Source: Oscillospiraceae bacterium
GTDB lineage: Bacteria; Bacillota; Clostridia; Oscillospirales; Acutalibacteraceae
DNA: 38,303 nucleotides
Assembly (NCBI GenBank): GCA_015065865.1
Contig: SVPM01000013.1
Location: 1-38,303, forward strand
Direction of reading: 5' to 3'
The translations under genes and the position numbers were made by a program. Within the stretch, counting starts at the first letter, position 1; the number at the start of each line of letters is the position of its first letter. The notes beneath the pieces are model-generated. The model searched no databases and was not told where the DNA came from. It worked only from the letters and a program-made list of their open reading frames with translations. This document shows positions 31,832 to 38,303 of this stretch, piece by piece.

Positions 31832-34114
31832 TCACAGCATACGGCGAATGATCTTGCCGCTGGTGGTCTTCGGCAGTTCATCCTTAAACACCACGATACG
31901 CGGATATTTGTACGGTGCGGTGCGTTCCTTAACGTAAGTCTGGATCTCTTTTTTGAGTTCCTCGCTCGCCGCCGTACCTTTGGTCAGCACGATACTTGCC
32001 TTGACCACTTGACCGCGCACGTCGTCCGGCTCTGCCGAAACACCGCATTCCAGCACATACGGCAGTTCCATAATAACGCTTTCGATCTCGAACGGCCCGA
32101 TTCGGTAGCCGGAGGACTTGATCACGTCGTCCGCACGGCCGACGTACCAATAGAAACCGTCCTCATCGCGCCACGCCACATCGCCCGTGTGGTACAGACC
32201 GTCGTGCCACGCTTCGCTCGTTTTCTCCTCATCAAGATAATACTCACGGAACAGACCGCAGGGCACCTTCTTGTCGGTGTGGATAACGATCTCACCCGTT
32301 TCACCCACGCCGACCGGTTCCCCTTCGGGAGTAACCAGATCCACGTCATACAACGGAACGGGTTTGCCCATCGAACCGAGTTTATGCGGCATACCGATCA
32401 GGTTGCCGATCACCAGCGTGGTTTCGGTCTGGCCGAAACCCTCCATCACTTTCAAGCCGGTGGTCTTTTCCAACTGACGGAACACTTCGGGGTTGAGCGC
32501 TTCGCCCGCAATGGTCGCATGCTCCACCGAACTCATATCGTACCTTGACAGATCCTCTTTGATCATCATACGATACATCGTCGGGGGGGCACAGAAGGTG
32601 GTGATGTGGTATTTTTGGAACATCGGCAGTATATCCGCCGCGTCAAAACGCTCAAAGTCATAAATGAACAGCGGCGCTTCACACAGCCACTGACCGTACA
32701 GTTTACCCCACATCGCCTTGGCCCAGCCGGTATCCGAAATGGTGAGGTGCAAACCGTCGGGATTCACACAGTGCCAATAGTTGGCGGTGATAAAGTGGCC
32801 GAGCGGATATTTGCAGTTGTGCAAAGTCATTTTGGGGTTGCCGGAAGTGCCCGAAGTGAAGAACATCAGCATCGGATCATCGCCTTGAATGCTGTCTTCC
32901 GTGCGTTCAAACCGACCGCTGAACAACGGATACTCCGCATCGAAATCGTGCCAGCCTTCACGCGAAGCGCCGACCAGCACACGCACCGCCACGTCGGGAC
33001 ACTTGGCAGCCGCCGCTTCCACCTGCTCCACCGTGTGACCGTGAGCGGTGCAAAGAATAGCACAGACGCCCGCCGCCTTAAAGCGGTATTCAAAATCGTG
33101 CTCTTGCAACATATCGGTCGCGGGAATGCCGATCGCGCCGATCTTATGCAAACCGAGCAGTGCGAACCAGAACTGATACTGGCGGCGAAGCACCAGCATC
33201 ACGCGGTCACCCTTTTTGATGCCGAGCGACTTAAAGTAGTTGGCACACTGGGCGGAAGCACGCTTGACGTCCGCAAAGGTGAAACGACGTTCGACCTTAT
33301 CGTTATCAATGTGAAGCATCGCCAATTTATCGGGTTTCTTCGCCGCAATACCGTCCACGATATCGAAGGCAAAGTTGAACTTATCCTCGTTCTCGAAATC
33401 GATCGCCAGCAAGGCGCCGTTTTCATCCTCGGTGGGATGAATGAATTTGTGATAGATACGGCGCTCTTTATACGCCTTTTTCGGCTTCGCCGCAAACGTT
33501 TCGGACGGGGTCAGTTCGGGGATCGGCTCACCCGTCGGGTTCAAGACCATCGCGTAGAACTCACAGTCGTTGCCGTCCACCGCGATCATACCGTGCGGTG
33601 CGGAACTGTCGTAATAAATGGCATCGCCCTCACCGAGCACTTCGGTGTGATTGCCGATCTGCACTTTCAAACGCCCTTTTATCACGATATCGCACTCCTG
33701 CCCTGCATGGGTGGTGCATTCGATCGGGCGACGCTGTGCTTCTTCATCGTATTTCGCATGCACGAACAGCGGCTCGGAAATACGGTTTTTGAAAGACGGT
33801 GCCAAGTTGAAATAGGTCATACCGTGTGCCTGTTCAATACGCTGACCGTCGCCGCGGCGGGTAACGGTGTAGGCGTGCAGGTTGGGGCTTTCACCCTCGA
33901 TAAGATCGGTCACGTCCACGCGAAACGCCGTGGCACAGCGGTAGATAAACGCGAACGTCAGATCGGCACGCCCTTCTTCGCAGGCGATATACTCGTTGGC
34001 GGTAACGCCCGTTTTCTCCGCCATCTGTTGTGCGGTCAACCCTGCCTCTTCACGCAGTGCGCGAATACGGGCAGACACCTCGCGAATCTTGTGGTCCAGT
34101 TGCATTTGCTGCAT
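31832..34114 (-). CDS. XRE-cupin-acyl/aryl-CoA ligase fusion
   Basis: A 760-residue protein with three domains. Residues about 8-70 are an XRE-type helix-turn-helix (IRALREEAGLTAQQMAEKTG, then EYIACEEGRADLTFAFIYRC). Residues 115-190 form a cupin barrel (CTTHAGQECDIVIKGRLKVQ, YYDSSAPHGMIAV). Residues about 230-760 are an AMP-forming acid-CoA ligase with FFTSGTSGNPKM (419-430), GFGQTETT, YHTGDVAWRDEDGFYWYVGR, GYRIGPFEIES and the catalytic Lys in TSGKIIRRML. XRE-cupin proteins are usually regulators; here one is fused to an enzyme. The nearest ligase relatives use acetate, benzoate-like or medium-chain acids. It is the first gene after the phenylalanine-type T-box; AGGAGA lies seven bases before the ATG. 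Aryl acids such as phenylacetate are a reasonable guess for the substrate. Confidence 0.92.
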   Translation of the reverse strand: MQQMQLDHKIREVSARIRALREEAGLTAQQMAEKTGVTANEYIACEEGRADLTFAFIYRCATAFRVDVTDLIEGESPNLHAYTVTRRGDGQRIEQAHGMTYFNLAPSFKNRISEPLFVHAKYDEEAQRRPIECTTHAGQECDIVIKGRLKVQIGNHTEVLGEGDAIYYDSSAPHGMIAVDGNDCEFYAMVLNPTGEPIPELTPSETFAAKPKKAYKERRIYHKFIHPTEDENGALLAIDFENEDKFNFAFDIVDGIAAKKPDKLAMLHIDNDKVERRFTFADVKRASAQCANYFKSLGIKKGDRVMLVLRRQYQFWFALLGLHKIGAIGIPATDMLQEHDFEYRFKAAGVCAILCTAHGHTVEQVEAAAAKCPDVAVRVLVGASREGWHDFDAEYPLFSGRFERTEDSIQGDDPMLMFFTSGTSGNPKMTLHNCKYPLGHFITANYWHCVNPDGLHLTISDTGWAKAMWGKLYGQWLCEAPLFIYDFERFDAADILPMFQKYHITTFCAPPTMYRMMIKEDLSRYDMSSVEHATIAGEALNPEVFRQLEKTTGLKVMEGFGQTETTLVIGNLIGMPHKLGSMGKPVPLYDVDLVTPEGEPVGVGETGEIVIHTDKKVPCGLFREYYLDEEKTSEAWHDGLYHTGDVAWRDEDGFYWYVGRADDVIKSSGYRIGPFEIESVIMELPYVLECGVSAEPDDVRGQVVKASIVLTKGTAASEELKKEIQTYVKERTAPYKYPRIVVFKDELPKTTSGKIIRRML

Positions 34115-34140
34115 TATGCAGTCTCCTTTCGGTGGGCGGT

Positions 34141-34437
34141 ATATAAAAAAACCGCCCCAAAGATGTTATCTTTGAGACGAGCCTATCGTGTACGATATAC
34201 CCGCGGTACCACTCAAATTGCATCAAAAAACGATGCCCCTCACAGGCTCTAACAAGCCCTCGGCACTAACGCGGCCTTCACGGGAAAGTTCTACGGCACG
34301 CCACGAAGGGCGGCTGTCCTCTCTCCGGCTCGGAAGCGACCGAAACAGAAACTGCAACGTGTCGGACTCGCACCGCCCGCCGACTCTCTTGTGTGTTCGT
34401 TCTTCTGCTTCGCTCTTCGTCATCGCCTTTTAAAATA
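34141..34437 (-). promoter_or_regulatory. T-box leader, probably phenylalanine-specific
   Basis: The minus strand carries the T-box core TTGAGTGGTACCGCGG (34216-34201), stem I elements AGAGAGTCGGCGG and GGTGCGAGTCC, and the specifier region GCAGTTTCTGTTTCGG. Aligned with the leucine T-box, TTC (34350-34348) falls at the specifier; the overlapping TTT would also mean phenylalanine. The terminator stem GTCTCAAAGAT-AAC-ATCTTTGGGGC is followed by GGTTTTTTT (34178-34146). Uncharged tRNA-Phe should turn on the downstream ligase and oxidoreductase operon. Confidence 0.87.
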
Positions 34438-34443
34438 TATAAA

Positions 34444-34472
34444 ATAATATCACACATCTTTCCGCTTGTCAA
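34444..34472 (-). promoter_or_regulatory. Promoter of the phenylalanine-type T-box operon
   Basis: Minus strand TTGACA (34472-34467), 17-bp spacer, TATTAT (34449-34444). Confidence 0.9.
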
Positions 34473-34601
34473 CCGTATTTTTGCAAAAACCGCCCTTTTT
34501 CCCGAATTTGGTTTTTATCGCCGAAACGGCTTGTCAAAAAGCACAAATCCGCCCTGCTCTCTCCCCCGTTTTCGGGAGAGATGCCGATTATTTTTTAGTG
34601 T

Positions 34602-34630
34602 TTGCAATGCGAATGCTTTTGTGTTATCAT
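34602..34630 (+). promoter_or_regulatory. Promoter of the ACT/PFL gene pair
   Basis: TTGCAA (34602-34607), 17-bp spacer, TATCAT (34625-34630), about 40 bp before the ACT-domain gene. Confidence 0.75.
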
Positions 34631-34669
34631 AAAAAGCAGGAATTAGTAATGTAACGGAGGAATCGGTTT

Positions 34670-34939
34670 ATGCGTGCTGTTATTTCGGTCATCGGTAAAG
34701 ATACGGTCGGTATTCTTGCAAAGGTATCGGCGGTATGCACCACCTATAATTTGAACATTGTGGAAGTTACCCAATCGGTATTGCAGGAATTCTTCGCGAT
34801 GATCATGGTCGCGGATATCGCTGCCGCCAACGCTCCTTTCGACGTAGTGGCGGATGCCTTCTCCGCACTGGGCGAAGAAACCGGTCTGTCGGTCCGTATT
34901 ATGCACGAGGACATTTTCAACTCTATGCACACCATTTAA
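34670..34939 (+). CDS. ACT-domain protein (UPF0237 family)
   Basis: An 89-residue single ACT domain ([20 protein letters not shown], then [20 protein letters not shown]). ACT domains bind small ligands, often amino acids, and regulate metabolism. Members of this family almost always precede a PFL-like protein gene in Bacillota, as here (31-bp gap). CGGAGG lies before the ATG. The ligand is unknown. Confidence 0.93.
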   Translation: MRAVISVIGKDTVGILAKVSAVCTTYNLNIVEVTQSVLQEFFAMIMVADIAAANAPFDVVADAFSALGEETGLSVRIMHEDIFNSMHTI

Positions 34940-34970
34940 GCAAGCGGCTACTTTTGAGAGGAGAATCACG

Positions 34971-36329
34971 ATGCTCAACGCACACGACATACTGGAGACC
35001 ATCACAATGATTCAAGACGAACACTTGGATGTTCGTACCATCACGATGGGCATTTCCTTGTTGGACTGCTGTCACAGCAACATCGACACGCTGTGCGACA
35101 AGGTGTACGATAAGATCACCCGTTCGGCCAAGGATCTGGTTGCCACGGGTGAAAAGATTGAAAAGACCTACGGTATCCCGATCATTAACAAGCGTATTTC
35201 CATCACCCCTGCGGCCATGTTGCTCGCCGCGTGTGATGATAAAGATGCGGTAAAACTCGCCAAAACGCTGGAACGCGCCGCTCTCACCTGCGGCGTTAAC
35301 TTCCTCGGCGGTTTTTCCGCACTGGTGCAAAAGGGTTTTGCTCCCGGCGACCGCGAACTCATCGCCGCCATTCCCGAAGCGTTGGCCGTGACCGACCATA
35401 TCTGTGCTTCGGTCAACATCGGGTCCACCAAAGCCGGCATTAATATGGATGCCGTGGCGCTGATGGGACGTGTGGTCAAAGAAGCGGCCGAGCGCACCGC
35501 CGATAACGGCTGTATCGGCCCCGCGAAACTGGTGGTGTTCTGCAACGCACCTGAAGACAACCCCTTTATGGCCGGTGCCTTCCACGGTGTAAGCGAACCC
35601 GATTGCGTGATCAACGTGGGCGTTTCCGGCCCCGGTGTGGTGCGTGCCGCGCTGGCCAAAGCCGGCGATTGTGACCTCACCGCCGTGGCGGATCTTATCA
35701 AGCGCACTGCATTTAAGATCACCCGTATGGGCCAGTTGGTGGCGTGTGAAGCGTCGCGTATGCTGAACGTGCCGTTCGGCATCGTGGACTTGTCGCTGGC
35801 CCCCACCCCCGCCGTCGGTGACTCGGTGGCACACATTTTGGAAGAAATGGGCCTTGAGAGTTGCGGTGCGGCAGGTACCACCGCCGCACTGGCCCTGCTG
35901 AACGACGCCGTGAAAAAGGGCGGCGTGATGGCCTCCTCTCACGTGGGCGGTCTGTCGGGCGCGTTTATCCCCGTCACCGAAGATGCCGGCATGATCGACG
36001 CCGCACGCAGCGGTGCGCTCAGCATCGAAAAACTCGAGGCTATGACAGCGGTCTGCTCGGTAGGCCTCGATATGATCAACATTCCGGGAGACACCACCCC
36101 CGAAGTCATTTCCGCTATCATTGCGGACGAAGCCGCCATCGGTATGATCAACTCCAAAACCACCGCCGTGCGTGTCATCCCCTGCATCGGCAAAACGGTC
36201 GGCGAGGAGCTCTCCTTCGGCGGTCTGCTCGGCGAGGGTCCCGTGATGCCGGTCTCCACCTACTCCCCTGCGCGGTTCATCAACCGCGGCGGCCGCATCC
36301 CCGCACCGATCCAAAGTTTGAAAAATTGA
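34971..36329 (+). CDS. PFL-like protein of the UPF0210 (DUF711) family
   Basis: A 452-residue protein matching the UPF0210 family, whose fold is related to pyruvate formate-lyase-like barrels but whose reaction is unknown. Visible features: [65 protein letters not shown] and a glycine-rich C-terminus ([31 protein letters not shown]). It is paired with the upstream ACT protein, the conserved partner. ATG 34971 has GAGAGGAG eight bases upstream; the longer frame starts inside the ACT gene. A strong terminator follows. Confidence 0.93.
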   Translation: MLNAHDILETITMIQDEHLDVRTITMGISLLDCCHSNIDTLCDKVYDKITRSAKDLVATGEKIEKTYGIPIINKRISITPAAMLLAACDDKDAVKLAKTLERAALTCGVNFLGGFSALVQKGFAPGDRELIAAIPEALAVTDHICASVNIGSTKAGINMDAVALMGRVVKEAAERTADNGCIGPAKLVVFCNAPEDNPFMAGAFHGVSEPDCVINVGVSGPGVVRAALAKAGDCDLTAVADLIKRTAFKITRMGQLVACEASRMLNVPFGIVDLSLAPTPAVGDSVAHILEEMGLESCGAAGTTAALALLNDAVKKGGVMASSHVGGLSGAFIPVTEDAGMIDAARSGALSIEKLEAMTAVCSVGLDMINIPGDTTPEVISAIIADEAAIGMINSKTTAVRVIPCIGKTVGEELSFGGLLGEGPVMPVSTYSPARFINRGGRIPAPIQSLKN

Positions 36330-36335
36330 TCTTTC

Positions 36336-36373
36336 GCAAGGCAGAGAATTTGCTTCTCTGCCTTGCTTTTTTT
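36336..36373 (+). terminator. Terminator after the PFL-like gene
   Basis: A 13-bp perfect stem GCAAGGCAGAGAA/TTCTCTGCCTTGC with a short loop, followed by seven T. Confidence 0.95.
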
Positions 36374-36391
36374 GCATATATATGGTAACAT
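36363..36391 (+). promoter_or_regulatory. Possible promoter of the cysteine-synthase-like gene
   Basis: TTGCTT (36363-36368), 17-bp spacer, TAACAT (36386-36391). It overlaps the terminator of the preceding gene and departs from consensus, so it is tentative. Confidence 0.45.
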
Positions 36392-36426
36392 ACTCGAAAA
36401 GTCACAAAAAAGGTCGGTCTTATCCT

Positions 36427-37359
36427 ATGATTCACAATAACGTATTGGACGCCATCGGCTCCACCCCCATTATCCGTTTAAACCGTATGGTACCGACAGG
36501 TGCCGCCGAAGTGCTGGTGAAATTCGAAGGACTGAACGTCGGCGGTTCGATCAAGACCCGCACGGCATTCAATATGATCACCCAAGCGGAAAAACGCGGG
36601 TTGCTCTCCCCCGATTCGATCATCGTGGAGCCGACCAGCGGCAACCAAGGCATCGGCCTTTCGCTGGTGGGTGCGGTGCGCGGCTACCGCACCGTCATCA
36701 TCATGCCCGATTCGGTGAGTGAGGAACGCCGCAAACTGGTGCGACATTACGGCGCCGAAGTGATCTTGGTGCACGACGCGGGCAACATCGGCGATTGTAT
36801 CGACGAATGTGTACGCACCGCCCTCAAAATGGCGGAAGACGACCCAAAAGTATTCGTACCCCAGCAGTTTGAAAACGAGGATAACCCGAACGTGCACCGC
36901 CACCGCACCGCGTTCGAAATTTTGGAACAGGTGGCCGGACCCATTCACGGATTTTGCTCGGGCATCGGCACGGGCGGCACCATCACGGGCATCGGCGAGG
37001 TACTCCGCGCCAACAACCCCGACATTACCATCTGGGCGGTGGAACCCGAAAACGCCGCGATTTTGGCAGGCGGCACAGTCGGCACCCACGTACAGATGGG
37101 TATCGGCGACGGCTTGATCCCCACGGTGCTGAACCAAGGTATCTATGAGGATATTTGCATCATTTCGGATGAAGAGGCTTTGCAGACGGCGCGTGATCTG
37201 GCACGGCTGGAAGGCTTGATGTGCGGCATCTCCAGCGGCACCAACGTTGCCGCCGCCATTCGTATGGCGCAAAAACTCGGCGAAGGTAAAACGGTGGTCA
37301 CCGTGTTGCCCGACACAGCCGAAAGATATTTTTCCACCCCGCTGTTCGAGGGCGAATAA
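36427..37359 (+). CDS. PLP-dependent cysteine synthase-family protein
   Basis: A 310-residue fold-type II PLP enzyme related to CysK, which makes cysteine from O-acetylserine and sulfide. The PLP lysine is in GGSIKTRTAFNM; the substrate loop is TSGNQGIGLS; the phosphate loop is GTGGTITG; and the C-terminal serine region is GISSGTNVAAA. Two deviations from classical CysK are visible: TSGNQG for TSGNTG, and SIKTR for SVKDR. The true reaction could therefore differ, although a cysteine synthase role is the simplest reading and cysE lies in the same window. ATG 36427 (MIHNNVLDAIGSTPI) is where homologues begin. It is flanked by terminators, so it is monocistronic. Confidence 0.88.
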   Translation: MIHNNVLDAIGSTPIIRLNRMVPTGAAEVLVKFEGLNVGGSIKTRTAFNMITQAEKRGLLSPDSIIVEPTSGNQGIGLSLVGAVRGYRTVIIMPDSVSEERRKLVRHYGAEVILVHDAGNIGDCIDECVRTALKMAEDDPKVFVPQQFENEDNPNVHRHRTAFEILEQVAGPIHGFCSGIGTGGTITGIGEVLRANNPDITIWAVEPENAAILAGGTVGTHVQMGIGDGLIPTVLNQGIYEDICIISDEEALQTARDLARLEGLMCGISSGTNVAAAIRMAQKLGEGKTVVTVLPDTAERYFSTPLFEGE

Positions 37360-37377
37360 ACAAGAAGAAAGAAAAAA

Positions 37378-37399
37378 CGCGACGGGAGATCCCGTCGCG
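37378..37399. terminator. Bidirectional terminator
   Basis: A 9-bp stem CGCGACGGG/CCCGTCGCG with an AGAT loop, preceded by AAAAAA and followed by TTTTTATT. It serves the convergent cysteine-synthase-like and ligase genes. Confidence 0.93.
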
Positions 37400-37405
37400 T
37401 TTTTA

Positions 37406-38303
37406 TTACAGTTTGTTGCGGATGATCTTGCCGCTGATGGTCTTGGGCAACGACTCCTTAAACTCCACGATACGCGGATATTTATAAGGCGCAGTGTGCT
37501 CTTTCACGTAGGTCTGGATCTCTTTTTTGAGTTCCTCTGTTCCCGCCGTACCTTTCGTCAGCACGATGCTGGCTTTCACGACCTGACCGCGCACCTCATC
37601 GGGAGCGGCAGACACGCCGCATTCCAGCACGTAAGGCAGTTCCATAATGACACTTTCGATCTCGAACGGGCCGATGCGATAACCCGAAGATTTGATCACA
37701 TCGTCTGCGCGGCCGACATACCAATAGAAGCCGTCCTCATCACGCCACGCAAGATCGCGGGTGTGATACAAGCCGTCGTGCCACACTTCGGCCGTCATTT
37801 CTTGATCGCCGTAATACCCGTCGAACAAGCCGCAAGGCAGGCGGTGATCGGTATGAATAACGATCTCACCCGTTTCACCCACACCGACGGGCTGTCCGTC
37901 GGGATCCACCAGATCCACTTCATAACCCGGTATGGGTTTTCCCATTGCGCCGAGTTTGTGCGGGCGGCCGATGAGGTTGCCGATGGTGAGGGTGGTTTCC
38001 GTCTGACCGAATCCTTCCATCAAGCGAAGCCCCGTTGCCTGCTCAAACCGGCGGAACACTTCGGGGTTGAGCGCTTCGCCCGCCGTGGTGCCGCGCTGTA
38101 CCGAACTCAGATCGAACTGCGAAAGATCTTGCTTGATCATCATGCGGTACATGGTGGGCGGAGCACAGAACGTGGTGATCTGATACTGTGCAAACAGCGG
38201 CAGAATGTCGTTAGCATCAAAGCGTTCGAAGTCGTACACAAACACCGCCGCTTCACACATCCACTGACCGTACAGTTTACCCCACAGCGCTTTGCCCCAT
38301 CCC
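37406..38303 (-). CDS. Acyl/aryl-CoA ligase, C-terminal part (runs off the window)
   Basis: About 298 C-terminal residues of an AMP-forming acid-CoA ligase; the frame stays open to the window edge (GWGKALWGKLYGQW), so the internal Met near 38260 is not the start. It is a close paralogue of the XRE-cupin ligase at 31832-34114: the stretch from WRDEDGFYWYVGR through PYVLECGVSA is identical. The catalytic Lys is present in ISGKIIRNKL. One change in a core motif stands out: YHTRD in place of YHTGD. Whether it also carries XRE and cupin domains cannot be seen here. It ends at the bidirectional terminator. Confidence 0.93.
   Translation of the reverse strand, partial: GWGKALWGKLYGQWMCEAAVFVYDFERFDANDILPLFAQYQITTFCAPPTMYRMMIKQDLSQFDLSSVQRGTTAGEALNPEVFRRFEQATGLRLMEGFGQTETTLTIGNLIGRPHKLGAMGKPIPGYEVDLVDPDGQPVGVGETGEIVIHTDHRLPCGLFDGYYGDQEMTAEVWHDGLYHTRDLAWRDEDGFYWYVGRADDVIKSSGYRIGPFEIESVIMELPYVLECGVSAAPDEVRGQVVKASIVLTKGTAGTEELKKEIQTYVKEHTAPYKYPRIVEFKESLPKTISGKIIRNKL

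Noticed and set aside
32606-34252. 548-residue plus-strand frame opposite the XRE-cupin ligase
   Set aside because: Runs through the T-box leader and opposite a gene with complete ligase motifs.
34557-34580. CTCTCCCCCG/CGGGAGAG hairpin as a terminator
   Set aside because: No gene ends near it on the plus strand and no T-run follows directly; it is probably a chance or minor structure in the ACT gene's upstream region.
34923-36377. 484-residue minus-strand frame opposite the PFL-like gene
   Set aside because: Shadow frame covering the terminator as well; the plus strand has the conserved ACT/PFL pair.
1-38303. CRISPR array, insertion sequence or prophage
   Set aside because: No regularly spaced repeats with unique spacers, no transposase or integrase motifs and no phage structural genes were seen.

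Overview
The window looks like chromosomal DNA of a Gram-positive Clostridia-type bacterium (Bacillota), most plausibly a GC-rich anaerobe of the Oscillospirales/Ruminococcaceae kind. The grounds are strong purine-rich ribosome binding sites, sigma-A promoters mostly with 17-bp spacers, three tRNA-sensing T-box leaders, the yqzL-recO-mutS2 and recA-recX blocks, and oxygen-sensitive ferredoxin enzymes. I saw no transposase, phage gene or CRISPR array. The assignment rests on gene content only.

Layout, left to right. Positions 1-419 are a non-coding stretch of closely packed hairpins. A minus-strand operon (4295 to 420) then carries cysE, cysS, a fruK-like sugar kinase, a small membrane protein and thioredoxin, all behind a cysteine T-box. 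Next comes recA-recX-rimO-pgsA on minus, with an SOS box before recA, and yqzL-recO-mutS2 plus an anchored protein of unknown function on plus. The interval 13581-14527 holds a tRNA-Thr gene, a 90-bp direct repeat that copies its 3' end and terminator, and two strong plus-strand promoters with no convincing gene behind them. A membrane-anchored alpha/beta hydrolase follows, and then a minus-strand oligopeptide transporter operon oppBCDFA. The binding protein OppA of this operon appears to be circularly permuted.

The right half is metabolically coherent. A leucine-type T-box precedes a LeuA-like protein that lacks the catalytic metal ligands, followed by a fusion of a TIM-barrel isomerase domain with an acyl-CoA synthetase. 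A uracil permease follows with its own attenuator leader. A phenylalanine-type T-box then precedes a protein fusing an XRE DNA-binding domain, a cupin and an acyl/aryl-CoA ligase. Behind it lie a P-loop ATPase, a four-subunit 2-oxoacid:ferredoxin oxidoreductase and an amidohydrolase. The ACT-domain/PFL pair and a cysteine-synthase-like gene come next. The window ends inside a second ligase closely related to the XRE-cupin ligase.

Main hypothesis: amino-acid starvation, sensed through uncharged tRNA, switches on acid-CoA ligases and a ferredoxin-dependent oxidoreductase. These could rebuild phenylalanine from phenylacetate, and perhaps leucine from a branched-chain acid, by reductive carboxylation. 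The gene layout and T-boxes are visible in the sequence. Substrates and reaction direction are inference.
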